The position numbers and the translations under genes are program-made. Below, piece by piece: positions 25,568 through 34,059 of a stretch of DNA of 64,000 nt. The stretch comes from Micromonospora sp. M71_S20. GTDB taxonomy: Bacteria; Actinomycetota; Actinomycetes; Mycobacteriales; Micromonosporaceae. Positions within the stretch are counted from its first letter, which is position 1; each line of letters begins with the position of its first letter. The notes under the pieces were generated by a model. It searched no databases. It was not told the DNA's origin and was given only the letters and a program-made list of their open reading frames with translations. The stretch lies in contig NZ_RCCV01000001.1 of assembly GCF_003664255.1 (NCBI RefSeq), positions 4,761,662 through 4,825,661 of the forward strand, given 5' to 3'.

Positions 25568-26374
25568 TCAGGCGACGTGGCGCAGGTAGCCCGCGACCGA
25601 CGCGTCCAGGACCTCCCGGCCGGGCCGGGCCCACACCTCGGCCGAGAAGACCTCCACCTCGACCAGCCCGGTGTAGCCGGCCTCGTCCACGGCCTCCCGC
25701 AGCCGGCGCAGCTCGATGCAGCCGTCCCCGGGCAGGGCCCGGCCGAGCAGCACCCCCTCGGGCAGCGGGGTGACCCAGTCGCACACCTGGAACGCGGCGA
25801 TCCGCGCCCCCGCCCGGGCGATTTGCGCGTACACCGTGTCGTCCCACCACACGTGGTAGGCGTCGACGACGACCCCGACCACGCCCGGGTCGAACCGCTC
25901 GGCGATGTCGAGCGCCTGGCCGAGGGTCGACACCACGCAGCGGTCGGCGCAGAACATCGGGTGCAGCGGCTCGATCGCCAGCCTCACCCCCGCCGCGGCG
26001 GCGTGCGGGGCCAGCTCGGCGATCGCGTCGGCCACCCGGTGGCGGGCGCCGTCGACGTCCCGGCTGCCCGCCGGCAGACCACCGGAGACCAGCACGAGGA
26101 CCGAGGTGCCGAGGGTGGCGGCCTCCTCGATGGCCCGCAGGTTCTCCTCCCGCCAGCCGTCGGCGGTGAAGAAGCCGCCCCGGCAGAGCGACGTCACCTC
26201 AAGGCCGGCGTCGCGGACCAGCTTCGCGGCGCGGGCCAGCCCGTGTTCGGCGACCGGCTCCCGCCACAACCCGATCCCCGGCACACCGGCGGCGACGCAA
26301 CCGGCGACCACCTCGGGCAGCGGCCAGTGCTGCGACGTGGCCTGGTTGAACGAGAACCGTTCCAGCCCACTCAC
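25568..26374 (-). CDS. Sugar phosphate isomerase/epimerase (xylose-isomerase-like TIM barrel)
   Basis: 268 residues. The AP-endonuclease-2/xylose-isomerase-like barrel is shown by GIGLWREPV near 34, EVTSLCRGGFF near 60, VLVLVSGG near 94, LAIEPLHP near 132-139 (metal-ligand Glu), VVVDAYHVWWDD near 168-179 (metal-ligand Asp/His), and GLVEVEVFS near 237. It probably isomerises or epimerises a keto-sugar made by the upstream dehydrogenase. GTG at 26374 overlaps the stop of the DUF993 gene (GTGA). It is the last gene of the three-gene catabolic chain. Confidence 0.9.
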   Translation of the reverse strand: MSGLERFSFNQATSQHWPLPEVVAGCVAAGVPGIGLWREPVAEHGLARAAKLVRDAGLEVTSLCRGGFFTADGWREENLRAIEEAATLGTSVLVLVSGGLPAGSRDVDGARHRVADAIAELAPHAAAAGVRLAIEPLHPMFCADRCVVSTLGQALDIAERFDPGVVGVVVDAYHVWWDDTVYAQIARAGARIAAFQVCDWVTPLPEGVLLGRALPGDGCIELRRLREAVDEAGYTGLVEVEVFSAEVWARPGREVLDASVAGYLRHVA

Positions 26375-27525
26375 TGGGGCACCCCCGCGACGGTGAACAG
26401 CGCCCGGGCGCGGGCGGCGGCCAGGTCCGCGTCGGGCAGCAGCCCGGCGGCGTCGGCGAGGGTGAGCAGGGTGGCCAGGTGCGCCGGCGAGCGGCCGGTC
26501 TGCGCACCGCCGACCATCGTGAAGTGGTCCTGGTGCCCGGCCAGCCAGGCCAGGAAGACGATGCCCGTCTTGTAGTGCCAGGTGGGGGCCGCGAAGATGT
26601 GCCGGGCCAGGGGCACGGTCGGCGCGAAGATCGCGTCGTACGCCTCAAGCTCCCCCCGGTCCAGCGCGGCGAGCGCGGCGGCGGCGGCCGGCGCGATCGC
26701 GGCGAACACCCCGAGCAGCGCGTCGGAGTGGCCGCTCGCGTCGCCCCGGATCAGCTCCGGGTAGTGGAAGTCGTCGCCGGTGTAGAGGCGCACCCCGGCC
26801 GGCAGCCGGCGGCGCAGCGCCACCTCCCGGTCGGCATCCAGCAGGGAGACCTTGATCCCGTCCACCCGGGTGTCGTGGGCCTTGATCAGCCCGATGACGG
26901 CGTCGGCGGCCTCGTCGAGGTCCGTCGACCCCCAGTAGCCCGCGAGCGCCGGGTCGAACATCGGGCCGAGCCAGTGCAGCACCACCGGCTCGTCGGCGGC
27001 GCTCAGCAGTTCGTCGTACACCCGCAGGTAGTCCTCCGGGCTGCGGGCGGCGGCGGCCAGGTGGCGGCTGCACATCAGCACCGGGCGGGCCCCGGCGGCC
27101 CGCACGTCGTCGAGCTGCTCGCGGTAGGCGCGGGTGACCTCGGCCAGGGTCGCCGGGCCGGGCGGGAGCTGGTCCGTGCCGACGCCGGCGACGATCCGCC
27201 CGCCGACCGCGCGGGCCTCGGCGGCGCTGCGCCGGATCAGCTCGCGGGTGGCCGGGTAGTCCAGGCCCATGCCGCGCTGCGCGGTGTCCATCGCCTCGGC
27301 CACCCCGAAGCCGTACGACCACAGGTGGTGCCGGAACGCCAGGGTGCGGTCCCAGTCCAGCACGGCCGCGGCGCCGGGGACGTTCTCGGCCGTCGGATCG
27401 GCCACCACGTGCGCGGCGGCGTACGCGATGCGGCTCGTCGGCGGCCCGGCGGGGCGCGGGAAGCCGGCGCCCCCGGTCAGCCGGTACCGCCGCCCACCGG
27501 GCAGCACCACCTCGGCAGCGCTCAC
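26371..27525 (-). CDS. DUF993 / dihydrodipicolinate-synthase-superfamily protein
   Basis: 384 residues. The family is annotated as DUF993 and predicted to be a class-I aldolase-like TIM barrel. Recognisable stretches are IAYAAAHVVADP near 33, DWDRTLAFRHHLWSYGFGVAEAMDTAQRG near 58-86 (a DUF993 hallmark), VDGIKVSLLD near 222-231 with a Lys where Schiff-base lysines often stand, and YTGDDFHYPELI near 248. Neighbours (dehydrogenase, isomerase, LacI) suggest a carbon-chain cleavage step on a sugar or cyclitol; the reaction is unproven. Its GTG start overlaps the stop of the repeat-encoded mini-ORF, with GGAGGTGG upstream. Confidence 0.88.
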   Translation of the reverse strand: MSAAEVVLPGGRRYRLTGGAGFPRPAGPPTSRIAYAAAHVVADPTAENVPGAAAVLDWDRTLAFRHHLWSYGFGVAEAMDTAQRGMGLDYPATRELIRRSAAEARAVGGRIVAGVGTDQLPPGPATLAEVTRAYREQLDDVRAAGARPVLMCSRHLAAAARSPEDYLRVYDELLSAADEPVVLHWLGPMFDPALAGYWGSTDLDEAADAVIGLIKAHDTRVDGIKVSLLDADREVALRRRLPAGVRLYTGDDFHYPELIRGDASGHSDALLGVFAAIAPAAAAALAALDRGELEAYDAIFAPTVPLARHIFAAPTWHYKTGIVFLAWLAGHQDHFTMVGGAQTGRSPAHLATLLTLADAAGLLPDADLAAARARALFTVAGVPQ

Positions 27526-27657
27526 AGCTCCACCTCCGTTCGCGACTGCGGGGCTCGCAACCCCGGCTCACTCCTCGCGCTCACAGGTCCACCTTCCGTT
27601 CGCGACTGCGGGGCTCGCAGACCCGGCTCACTCCTCGCGCTCACAGCTCCAGCTCCG
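27521..27657 (-). repeat. About 60-bp tandem repeat, two copies plus a partial third
   Basis: Copy A is 27521-27579 (59 bp) and copy B is 27580-27639 (60 bp); bases 27640-27657 repeat the first part again. Each copy contains the stretch GCGACTGCGGGGCTCGCA and CTCACTCCTCGCG. From memory, similar sequences recur in Micromonospora intergenic regions, so this may be a dispersed element. The repeat edges CTCACAG stand exactly at the stop of the oxidoreductase gene and the start of the DUF993 gene. Confidence 0.85.
27522..27644 (-). CDS. Repeat-encoded 40-codon mini-ORF linking two genes
   Basis: The repeat is open in one frame from GTG 27644 to TGA 27522-27524. The GTG overlaps the oxidoreductase stop (GTGA) and the TGA overlaps the DUF993 start (GTGA). 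The peptide is two near-identical 20-residue halves, each containing SARSEPGLRAPQSRTE. A GAAGG/GGAGG-like site precedes each following GTG. Whether the peptide has a function is unknown; the frame may simply preserve translational coupling after insertion of the repeat. Confidence 0.45.
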   Translation of the reverse strand: MSARSEPGLRAPQSRTEGGPVSARSEPGLRAPQSRTEVEL

Positions 27658-28792
27658 GGATGTCCAGGCGGGCGCCCTCGCGCGCCGACCGCAGGCCCAG
27701 CTCGGCGAGCTGCACGCCGCGCGCGCCGGCCAGGAAGTCCCACGGGAACGGCTCGTTGGCGACGACGTGCCGCAGGAACGCCTCCCACTGCACCTTGAAG
27801 CCGTTGTCGAACTCCTCGTTGTCCGGCACCTCCGTCCACTGTGACCGGAAGGGCTCGGTGACCGGCAGGTCGGGGTTCCACACCGGCTTCGGGGTGACCG
27901 CCCGGTGCTGCACCCGGCAGCTGCGCAGGCCGGCCACGGCGCTGCCCTCGGTGCCGTCGACCTGGAACTCGACCAGTTCGTCGCGGTGCACCCGGACGCA
28001 CCACGAGGAGTTGAGCTGCGCGACCACGCCGCCGTCGAGCTCGAAGATGCCGTACGCGGCGTCGTCGGCCGTCGCCGGGTACGTGCGGCCCGCCTCGTCG
28101 ACCCGCTGCGGCACGTGCGTGGCGGTGAGGCAGGAGACCGTACGCACCCGGCCGAAGAGCTCCTCCAGCACGTACTGCCAGTGCGGGAACATGTCCACGA
28201 CGATGCCGCCGCCGTCCTCGCTGCGGTAGTTCCAGGACGGGCGCTGCGCCGGCTGCCAGTCGCCCTCGAACACCCAGTAGCCGAACTCCCCGCGCACCGA
28301 CAGGATCCGGCCGAAGAAGCCGCCGTCGATGAGCCGCTTGAGCTTGCGCAGCCCGGGCAGGAAGAGCTTGTCCTGCACCACCCCGGTACGCACGCCGGCG
28401 GCGCGCGCCGCCCGGGCCAGGTCGAGGGCGCCCTCGGTGTCCTCGGCCAGCGGCTTCTCGGTGTAGATGTGCTTGCCGGCGTCCAGCGCCCGGCGGATCG
28501 CCTTCTCCCGCTGCTGGGTGACCTGGGCGTCGAAGTAGATCTCGACGTCGTCGCGGGCCAGCGCGGCGCTGAGGTCGGTGGTCCAGTCGGTCAGCCCGTG
28601 CCGCTCGGCGATCTCGCGGAGCTTGGTCTCGCTGCGCCCGACCAGGACGGGCTCGGGCCAGATCGACGTGCCGTCGGCCAGGGGCACGCCGCCCTGCTCG
28701 CGGATGGCGAGCAGGGAGCGCACCAGGTGCTGCCGGTAGCCCATCCGGCCGGTGACGCCGTTGACGATGATGCCTATCGACCTGCGGGTCAT
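27641..28792 (-). CDS. Gfo/Idh/MocA family oxidoreductase
   Basis: 383 residues. The N-terminal Rossmann fold begins IGIIVNGVTGRMGYRQHLV near 6-24, then IYFDAQVTQQREKAIRRALDAGKHIYTEKPLA near 100-131, in which EKPLA is the family hallmark. GGGIVVDMFPHWQYVLEELFG near 203-223 carries the conserved His of the C-terminal domain. It should oxidise a hydroxyl of a sugar, cyclitol or derivative with NAD(P). ATG at 28792 begins just before the Rossmann strand. It is the first gene of the chain; its stop touches the 60-bp repeat. LacI-type operators lie 100-230 bp upstream. Confidence 0.93.
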   Translation of the reverse strand: MTRRSIGIIVNGVTGRMGYRQHLVRSLLAIREQGGVPLADGTSIWPEPVLVGRSETKLREIAERHGLTDWTTDLSAALARDDVEIYFDAQVTQQREKAIRRALDAGKHIYTEKPLAEDTEGALDLARAARAAGVRTGVVQDKLFLPGLRKLKRLIDGGFFGRILSVRGEFGYWVFEGDWQPAQRPSWNYRSEDGGGIVVDMFPHWQYVLEELFGRVRTVSCLTATHVPQRVDEAGRTYPATADDAAYGIFELDGGVVAQLNSSWCVRVHRDELVEFQVDGTEGSAVAGLRSCRVQHRAVTPKPVWNPDLPVTEPFRSQWTEVPDNEEFDNGFKVQWEAFLRHVVANEPFPWDFLAGARGVQLAELGLRSAREGARLDIPELEL

Positions 28793-28890
28793 GGTGTTCC
28801 TTCCCTCCGCGGGCGCCTCCGACCGGGACGGCGGCGGGCGGCGACCTGTTCCACGCCTGCGCCGCCGCCGGGAGGCCCCCGGCGGCGGAT

Positions 28891-29020
28891 CCAGGCAAGC
28901 GCTTTCCTGGGCAGCGTAGGGAACGCCTCCCTCCTCAGGCAAGGGGCTGTCCGCCCCGTCACGCGACCGTCGTCGCCCGCCGGGCCGCGCGGGCGGGCGC
29001 CGGAGCGGGGAAGCGCTCTC
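28891..29020. promoter_or_regulatory. Two LacI-type operators in the divergent region
   Basis: Site 1 at 28891-28910 is CCAGG-N10-CCTGG around the palindromic core AAGCGCTT (28897-28904). Site 2 at 29011-29020 reads AAGCGCTCTC. AAGCGCTT cores are typical of actinobacterial LacI-family operators. One site faces the oxidoreductase gene and the other faces the LacI gene, so repression of the catabolic genes and autoregulation are likely. Confidence 0.75.
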
Positions 29021-29087
29021 GCTGCGGTACGGTGACGGATGGCCGGCACCGGGGCGCGGCCGTCGAGAAACGACCGAGGGGGCGGCA

Positions 29088-30134
29088 GTGGCGACCCTGT
29101 CCGACGTGGCCCGGCGGGCGGGGGTCTCGCCCGCGACGGCCTCCCGGGTGATCAACGGCAGCAGCAAGCCCGTCACCGAGGAACTCCGCGAGCGCGTGCT
29201 CCGCGCCGTCGCCGAACTGCAGTACGTGCCGAACGCGCACGCCCAGCTGCTGGCCCGCTCGCACCGCGTGGCGGTGGGCGTCATCGTGCACGACGTCTCC
29301 GACCCCTACTTCGCCGAGATCACCCGGGGCCTGCAACGGGTCGCCACCGACCAGGGCCGGCTGCTGATGATCTGCAACAGCTACCGCGACCCGGACCGCG
29401 AGCTGGAGTACGTCGAGCTGCTGCGCGGCCAGCAGGTCGCCGCGATCATCCTGGCCGGCTCGGGCTACCACGACGCCACCTTCACCCGCCTGCTCAACGA
29501 GAAGCTCGCCGCGTACGAGGCGACCGGCGGACGGGTCGCGGTCATCGGCCGGCACGAGCACTCCGGCGACGCGGTGATGCCGGACAACCGCGCCGGCGGC
29601 CGGTTGATCGGCGCGGAACTGTACGAGCTGGGGCACCGCGCGATCGGGGTGGTGGCCGGGCCGGCGGTGCTCACCACCACCACCGACCGGCTCACCGGGC
29701 TCCGGGAGTCCCTCGCCGCGCACGGGCTGAGCCTGCCCGAGCACCGGGTGCGGCACGCCGAGTTCGACCGCGACGGCGGCGTCGCCGCCACCGCCGCGCT
29801 GCTCGACGCCGACCCCGAACTGACCGCCGTCGTGGCGCTCAACGACTCGATGGCGATCGGCGCGCTGGCGCTGCTGCGTTCCCGGTCGGTGGCGGTGCCC
29901 CGGCAGATGTCGGTCATCGGCTTCGACGACATGCCGATCGCCCGGGACGTCACCCCGGCGCTGACCACCGTCCGGCTGCCCCTGGTCGAGATGGGGGCCC
30001 GCGCGATGTCGCTGGCGCTCGACCCGGGGGCCGCGGCGCCCCGCGTCGAGGTGCTGCCCGCCGAGGTGGTGCGCCGGGACAGCACCGGGCCGGCCCCCGA
30101 GGTCACCCCGGTCCGCCCCCGGGAGGTCAGATGA
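29088..30134 (+). CDS. LacI family transcriptional regulator
   Basis: 348 residues. The helix-turn-helix is at 2-25 (ATLSDVARRAGVSPATASRVING), with the hinge helix near 48-56 (HAQLLARS, a variant of the usual AxxLxxxR hinge). The periplasmic-binding-like effector domain starts at about 61 (VAVGVIVHDVSDPYFAEI) and ends with VIGFDDMPIARDVTPALTTVRLP near 280-302. It likely represses the divergent oxidoreductase chain until a sugar ligand binds. GTG at 29088 has GAGGGGG about 8 nt upstream. It overlaps the convergent mannosyltransferase gene by 8 bp. Confidence 0.95.
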   Translation: MATLSDVARRAGVSPATASRVINGSSKPVTEELRERVLRAVAELQYVPNAHAQLLARSHRVAVGVIVHDVSDPYFAEITRGLQRVATDQGRLLMICNSYRDPDRELEYVELLRGQQVAAIILAGSGYHDATFTRLLNEKLAAYEATGGRVAVIGRHEHSGDAVMPDNRAGGRLIGAELYELGHRAIGVVAGPAVLTTTTDRLTGLRESLAAHGLSLPEHRVRHAEFDRDGGVAATAALLDADPELTAVVALNDSMAIGALALLRSRSVAVPRQMSVIGFDDMPIARDVTPALTTVRLPLVEMGARAMSLALDPGAAAPRVEVLPAEVVRRDSTGPAPEVTPVRPREVR

Positions 30135-31380
30135 TGAAGTGGGTCCAGTAGGCGAGCCAGGTCACGAAGAGCGCGCCCTGGAGCAGGGCCAGGGCGGCGG
30201 TCAGCCAGGCGTCGGCGCCCGCCTGCCGGGCCCAGCGGGCCAGCACGAGGGCGACCGGGAAGACGGCTAGCAGATAGCGCAGCAGGCTCTTGTACACCGG
30301 CGGGCCCATCGACAGCGGCACCAGGACCATGATCAGCCCGTACACGAGATACGGCAGCCCGAGCCGGCGGGCGCCCGCGAGCAGGACCGCCAGCACCAGC
30401 ACGGCGACCCACACCCGCAGGGCGTCGCGGGGCGGGGTGTCGGTCAGACCGTGCCACAGCACCGCCAGCGGGTTCTGCACCCGGATGCCCCAGCCCTTCT
30501 CCTGGGCGTGCTTGTAGGCGAACCAGTCGCCGCTCTGCCACCGGCAGAACGCCATGAAGACCAGCCAGCCGGCGGGCACCAACGCCAGCGGCCAGCCGAC
30601 GCGGACGTACGCCCACCACGCGCGCGGACCCAGCCGATAGCCGTGCTGCCGCAGCAGCACCAGGGCCAGCGGGAGCACCACGACGAACCCGACCGAGCGG
30701 CTCATCGCCAGGAAGAAGCCGACGACGCCCACGAGCAGCCAGCGCCGCCGCTCCGCGTGGTGGAAGGCGGCGAGCGCGAGGCAGAGGAACAGCGACTCCG
30801 TCAGCGCCGCCTGGAACAGGAACCCGGCCGGCAGCAGCACGAGGTAGCGGACGAACCGGCGGGCGGAGGCGTCGTCGCCGAGCAGCCGCTCGCCCAGCCG
30901 GTGGGCGTAGAAGAGCATCAGCAGGAACGCGACGTTGGCGACGAGCAGCAACGCCAGCGCGGTGTCCCCGCCCAGCAGCGGGGCCAGCGGCCGGGCCAGG
31001 AACGGATAGAGCAGGGGAAAGCCGAAGTCGCGCCACGGCTCGTCGAGCGGGAGCTGCGCCAGGCGGTCGTAGAGGAAGGAGTCCCAGGCGAACCAGAGCG
31101 CGACCGCGCGGTGCCCGGAGACCGCCCGCTGCTGCTCGCGCATCATCGTCTCGTCCGGCGGCGGGGCCCAGGGCACGTCGTCGAACGCGCTCAGCGCGAG
31201 CACCCCGAGGGCGCTGAGCACGATCTTCGTACCGAAGAAGACGGCGAGGACGAACAGCCACGGCGTCGGTATCCGGCCTGCGGCCCGCGACGCCGCCCGC
31301 CGCAGGTCGTGCCCGCGCCCGGCCAGCCGGGCGGGCAGGCCACGCCACCGCCGGTCCGAGACGGCCCGCCCACTGTCCAT
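30127..31380 (-). CDS. PIG-V-like mannosyltransferase family membrane protein
   Basis: 417 residues with roughly ten membrane helices. [14 protein letters not shown] near 99-112 has the acidic motif after the first helix that marks polyprenol-phosphate-mannose-dependent (GT-C) enzymes, and [27 protein letters not shown] near 186-212 is the PIG-V type TESLF segment. In actinobacteria such enzymes decorate lipoglycans or proteins with mannose. ATG at 31380 has GGGAGA 6 nt upstream. It diverges from a UDP-galactopyranose-mutase-like oxidoreductase, suggesting a shared envelope glycan context. Confidence 0.85.
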   Translation of the reverse strand: MDSGRAVSDRRWRGLPARLAGRGHDLRRAASRAAGRIPTPWLFVLAVFFGTKIVLSALGVLALSAFDDVPWAPPPDETMMREQQRAVSGHRAVALWFAWDSFLYDRLAQLPLDEPWRDFGFPLLYPFLARPLAPLLGGDTALALLLVANVAFLLMLFYAHRLGERLLGDDASARRFVRYLVLLPAGFLFQAALTESLFLCLALAAFHHAERRRWLLVGVVGFFLAMSRSVGFVVVLPLALVLLRQHGYRLGPRAWWAYVRVGWPLALVPAGWLVFMAFCRWQSGDWFAYKHAQEKGWGIRVQNPLAVLWHGLTDTPPRDALRVWVAVLVLAVLLAGARRLGLPYLVYGLIMVLVPLSMGPPVYKSLLRYLLAVFPVALVLARWARQAGADAWLTAALALLQGALFVTWLAYWTHFII

Positions 31381-31609
31381 CACGCGTCTCCCGATCCGGC
31401 CGCCCGAACGGTGCCACATCCCCGTTCCCGGGCCGTTGACACGTCCGCGCGACCGCGGGTGCGGAACCGGGAGCCGGGCGCGTCGGCGGCCCTCCCGGGC
31501 GGTCCGTCCCGTCGGGGTGTCCCGGGAGCGGACGGCAATCCGGGGTGAGTTCGGGCCGGTGCCGGGTAAGCGGGCCGCCTCCGGGAGGCGGAAGCAGGGG
31601 GCGACGGGC

Positions 31610-33163
31610 ATGGGCGAAGAGCGCGGCACGGTGGTCATCGGCGCGGGGCCGGCGGGCCTGACCACGGCGTACGAGTTGCTCCGGCAGGACAGCCCGGTCC
31701 GGGTGTTCGAGGCCGACGAGGTGGTGGGCGGCATCAGCCGCACCGTCGAGCGGGACGGGTGGCGCTTCGACATCGGCGGGCACCGGTTCTTCACGAAGGT
31801 GGCCCGGGTCGAGGAGTTCTGGCACGAGATCCTGCCCGACGAGGACTTCCTGCTACGGCCCCGGATGAGCCGCATCTACTACCGGGGCGCCCTGTTCGAC
31901 TACCCGCTGAGCGCGACGAACGCCCTGCGCAACCTCGGCGTGCGGGAGGCCGTGCTGTGCATGGGCTCGTACGCGCGGGCCCGGCTGCGCCCGCCGAAGG
32001 ACCAGTCGCACTTCGAGGGTTGGGTCTCGGCCCGGTTCGGCTGGCGCCTCTACTCGATGTTCTTCAAGACGTACACCGAGAAGGTCTGGGGCATGCCGGC
32101 CGACCGGTTGCAGGCCGACTGGGCCGCGCAGCGGATCAAGAACCTGTCGTTGGCCAAGGCGGTCCGCAACGCGGTGCTGCCCAAACGCAACCGCAAGGAC
32201 GTGACCAGCCTGATCGAGGAGTTCCAGTACCCGAAGCTCGGCCCGGGCATGATGTGGGAACGCTGCGCCGAGGAGGTGCGCCGGCGCGGGGGCCGGGTGG
32301 ACACCGGCACCTGGGTGACCGCCGTGCACCGGGACCCGGAGCGCCGCCGGGCCGTCGCCGTGACCGTCAACGGGGCCGGCGGGCAGCGTACCGAGCCGGC
32401 GGAGCACGTCGTCTCCTCGATGCCGATCTCCGAGCTGGTCGCCGCGCTGCGCCCGGCGGCCCCGCCGGAGGTGCTGGCCGCCGCGGCCGACCTGCGGTAC
32501 CGGGACTTCCTCACCGTCGCGCTCGTGGTGCCGGAGGAGTTCTCGTTCCCGGACAACTGGATCTACGTGCACGACCCGGCGGTGAAGGTGGGCCGGATCC
32601 AGAACTTCGGCTCCTGGTCGCCGCACCTGGTCAAGGACGGCCGCACCTGCCTCGGCCTGGAGTACTTCGTGTTCGAGGACGACGAGACCTGGCGTACGCC
32701 GGACGCCGAGCTGATCGCCGCCGCGACCGCCGAACTGGAGCGGCTCGGCCTGGTCCGGCCGGGGGTGGTGGAGGCCGGGTACGTGGTGCGGATGCCGAAG
32801 GCGTACCCGGTCTACGACGAGCGCTACCAGCACAACGTCGACGTGATCCGGGACTGGCTGGCGCGCGAGGTGCCCAACGTGCACCCGGTGGGCCGCAACG
32901 GCATGCACCGCTACAACAACCAGGACCACTCGATGCTGACGGCGATGCTCACCGCCGAGAACATCGCCTGCGGCACCCGGCACGACGTGTGGTCGGTCAA
33001 CGTGGAGCAGGACTACCACGAGGAGTCGAGCCACGACGGGGACGGTCACCGGGGCACCGGCCGGGACGCGCCCGTCGTACCGGCCCGGCCCGCCGGCCCG
33101 GTCGGCACGACGCTCGACGGTGCCGCCCGGCCCGAACGGCCGGCCCAGGTACGCCTCGGCTGA
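31610..33163 (+). CDS. FAD-dependent oxidoreductase, UDP-galactopyranose-mutase-like
   Basis: 517 residues. The dinucleotide-binding start is [17 protein letters not shown] near 8-24, followed by [12 protein letters not shown] near 35-46 and DIGGHRFF near 55-62, a signature shared with UGM and related amine-oxidase-fold proteins. [23 protein letters not shown] near 430-452 is the C-terminal FAD contact. The final 55 residues are Pro/Arg/Gly-rich and probably disordered. It may interconvert or oxidise nucleotide sugars or a polyprenyl-linked sugar. The 229-bp upstream region contains several GC hairpins; CGGGAGGCGG stands about 20 nt before the ATG, so translation may use a more distant site or the ATG region itself. 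Confidence 0.88.
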   Translation: MGEERGTVVIGAGPAGLTTAYELLRQDSPVRVFEADEVVGGISRTVERDGWRFDIGGHRFFTKVARVEEFWHEILPDEDFLLRPRMSRIYYRGALFDYPLSATNALRNLGVREAVLCMGSYARARLRPPKDQSHFEGWVSARFGWRLYSMFFKTYTEKVWGMPADRLQADWAAQRIKNLSLAKAVRNAVLPKRNRKDVTSLIEEFQYPKLGPGMMWERCAEEVRRRGGRVDTGTWVTAVHRDPERRRAVAVTVNGAGGQRTEPAEHVVSSMPISELVAALRPAAPPEVLAAAADLRYRDFLTVALVVPEEFSFPDNWIYVHDPAVKVGRIQNFGSWSPHLVKDGRTCLGLEYFVFEDDETWRTPDAELIAAATAELERLGLVRPGVVEAGYVVRMPKAYPVYDERYQHNVDVIRDWLAREVPNVHPVGRNGMHRYNNQDHSMLTAMLTAENIACGTRHDVWSVNVEQDYHEESSHDGDGHRGTGRDAPVVPARPAGPVGTTLDGAARPERPAQVRLG

Positions 33164-33186
33164 GCAGACGGCGCGTGCCGATGGCC

Positions 33187-33230
33187 GAGCCCGGGGTCTT
33201 CGCAGCCCGGCGGCGGACCGGCCCGGGCTC
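33187..33230. terminator. Inverted repeat between convergent genes
   Basis: GAGCCCGGG (33187-33195) pairs with CCCGGGCTC (33222-33230), 9 bp with a 26-nt interior that is itself GC-rich. The right arm covers the stop codon of the methyltransferase gene. It can end transcription from both sides. Confidence 0.5.
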
Positions 33231-33927
33231 AGTGCGCTTCGAGGACGAAGAAGATGAAGCAGATGAACGACGTGCGGCCCACGAGATGCGGGGGCAGAAT
33301 CTCGCGCGGAGTCTCGGGAGACATGGGGGGTTCGCTGACGACCGAGATGCGGAAGCCCGCGTCGGTGAACGCATCCGTCATCGCGTGCAACGGCCGGTGC
33401 CAGTAGGTCAGCTCCGTGCTGTGCCCGTCGAACGTGTAGTCCTCCGACCACCGTGCGAGGGCGAAGTAGTCGGCGTCCGGGTGCACCGCCGTGTAGACCA
33501 TCGGGTGGTTCACGGACAGGATGAGGCGCCCCCCTGGTCTCAGGACTCGTCGCAGCTCGGCCAGGGGCGCAGTCCAGTCCTTCAGGTAGTGCAGGACCAG
33601 GGACACGACGACGTCGTCGAACGCACCGTCGGCGAAGGGAAGCGGCTCGCTGAGGTCGGCGACCAGCAGCGTGGCGTCCTCGCCCAGTCGCCGTTCGGCC
33701 AGCTGGACCATCGCGGGGCTGGAGTCGAAGCCGGTCACGATGGCCCCTCGCTCGCGGAGCGCCGCGGACAGGGGACCCGAACCGCAGCCGGCGTCGAGGA
33801 CCCGTCGGCCGTCCACGTCCCCGGCGAGTCCGATCATCGCGGGCCGCTCGTAGTAGCCGTTGATGAGGTTGGCTTCGTTGTCCGCGGAGTAGCGCTCGGC
33901 GAAACTGTCGTAGTGGTCGGCCTTCAC
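33229..33927 (-). CDS. Class I SAM-dependent methyltransferase
   Basis: 232 residues. Motif I VLDAGCGSGPLS near 47-58, an acidic strand end GFDSSPAMV near 70-78 (motif II), FDDVVVSLVLHYLKDW near 110-125, and LRRVLRPGGRLILSVNHP near 132-149 (motif post-III). This matches Methyltransf_11/25 proteins acting on small molecules. The substrate is unknown. GTG at 33927 has GGGAGA 7 nt upstream. It diverges from an AraC-type regulator (132-bp gap), which may control it. Confidence 0.92.
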   Translation of the reverse strand: MKADHYDSFAERYSADNEANLINGYYERPAMIGLAGDVDGRRVLDAGCGSGPLSAALRERGAIVTGFDSSPAMVQLAERRLGEDATLLVADLSEPLPFADGAFDDVVVSLVLHYLKDWTAPLAELRRVLRPGGRLILSVNHPMVYTAVHPDADYFALARWSEDYTFDGHSTELTYWHRPLHAMTDAFTDAGFRISVVSEPPMSPETPREILPPHLVGRTSFICFIFFVLEAH

Positions 33928-34059
33928 CAGGTCGTCTCCCAAACAGGTGCTCCGGGGTCGAATGCACGATCCTGCCATGGAGGCGGAGACACCACGTGCC
34001 CCTGCCGCGCGCGGGATCAACCGGATGGGCTCGCTCGTGTCGGTCACTATGGTTGGTCG

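Noticed and set aside
27521..27657. Short direct repeats considered as a CRISPR array
   Set aside because: The two units are adjacent without spacers and are in an operon junction; no cas gene exists in the window.
27522..28898. Long open frame antisense or out of frame to the oxidoreductase gene
   Set aside because: Except for the repeat-encoded end (27522-27644), it is a shadow of the oxidoreductase frame with no family signal.
31381..31609. Leader of the UGM-like gene resembles parts of a ydaO/c-di-AMP riboswitch (GGAACCGGG, GGGGTGAGTTCGGGCC)
   Set aside because: The conserved AGCTAACC segment and proper order of helices are missing, so a riboswitch cannot be supported.
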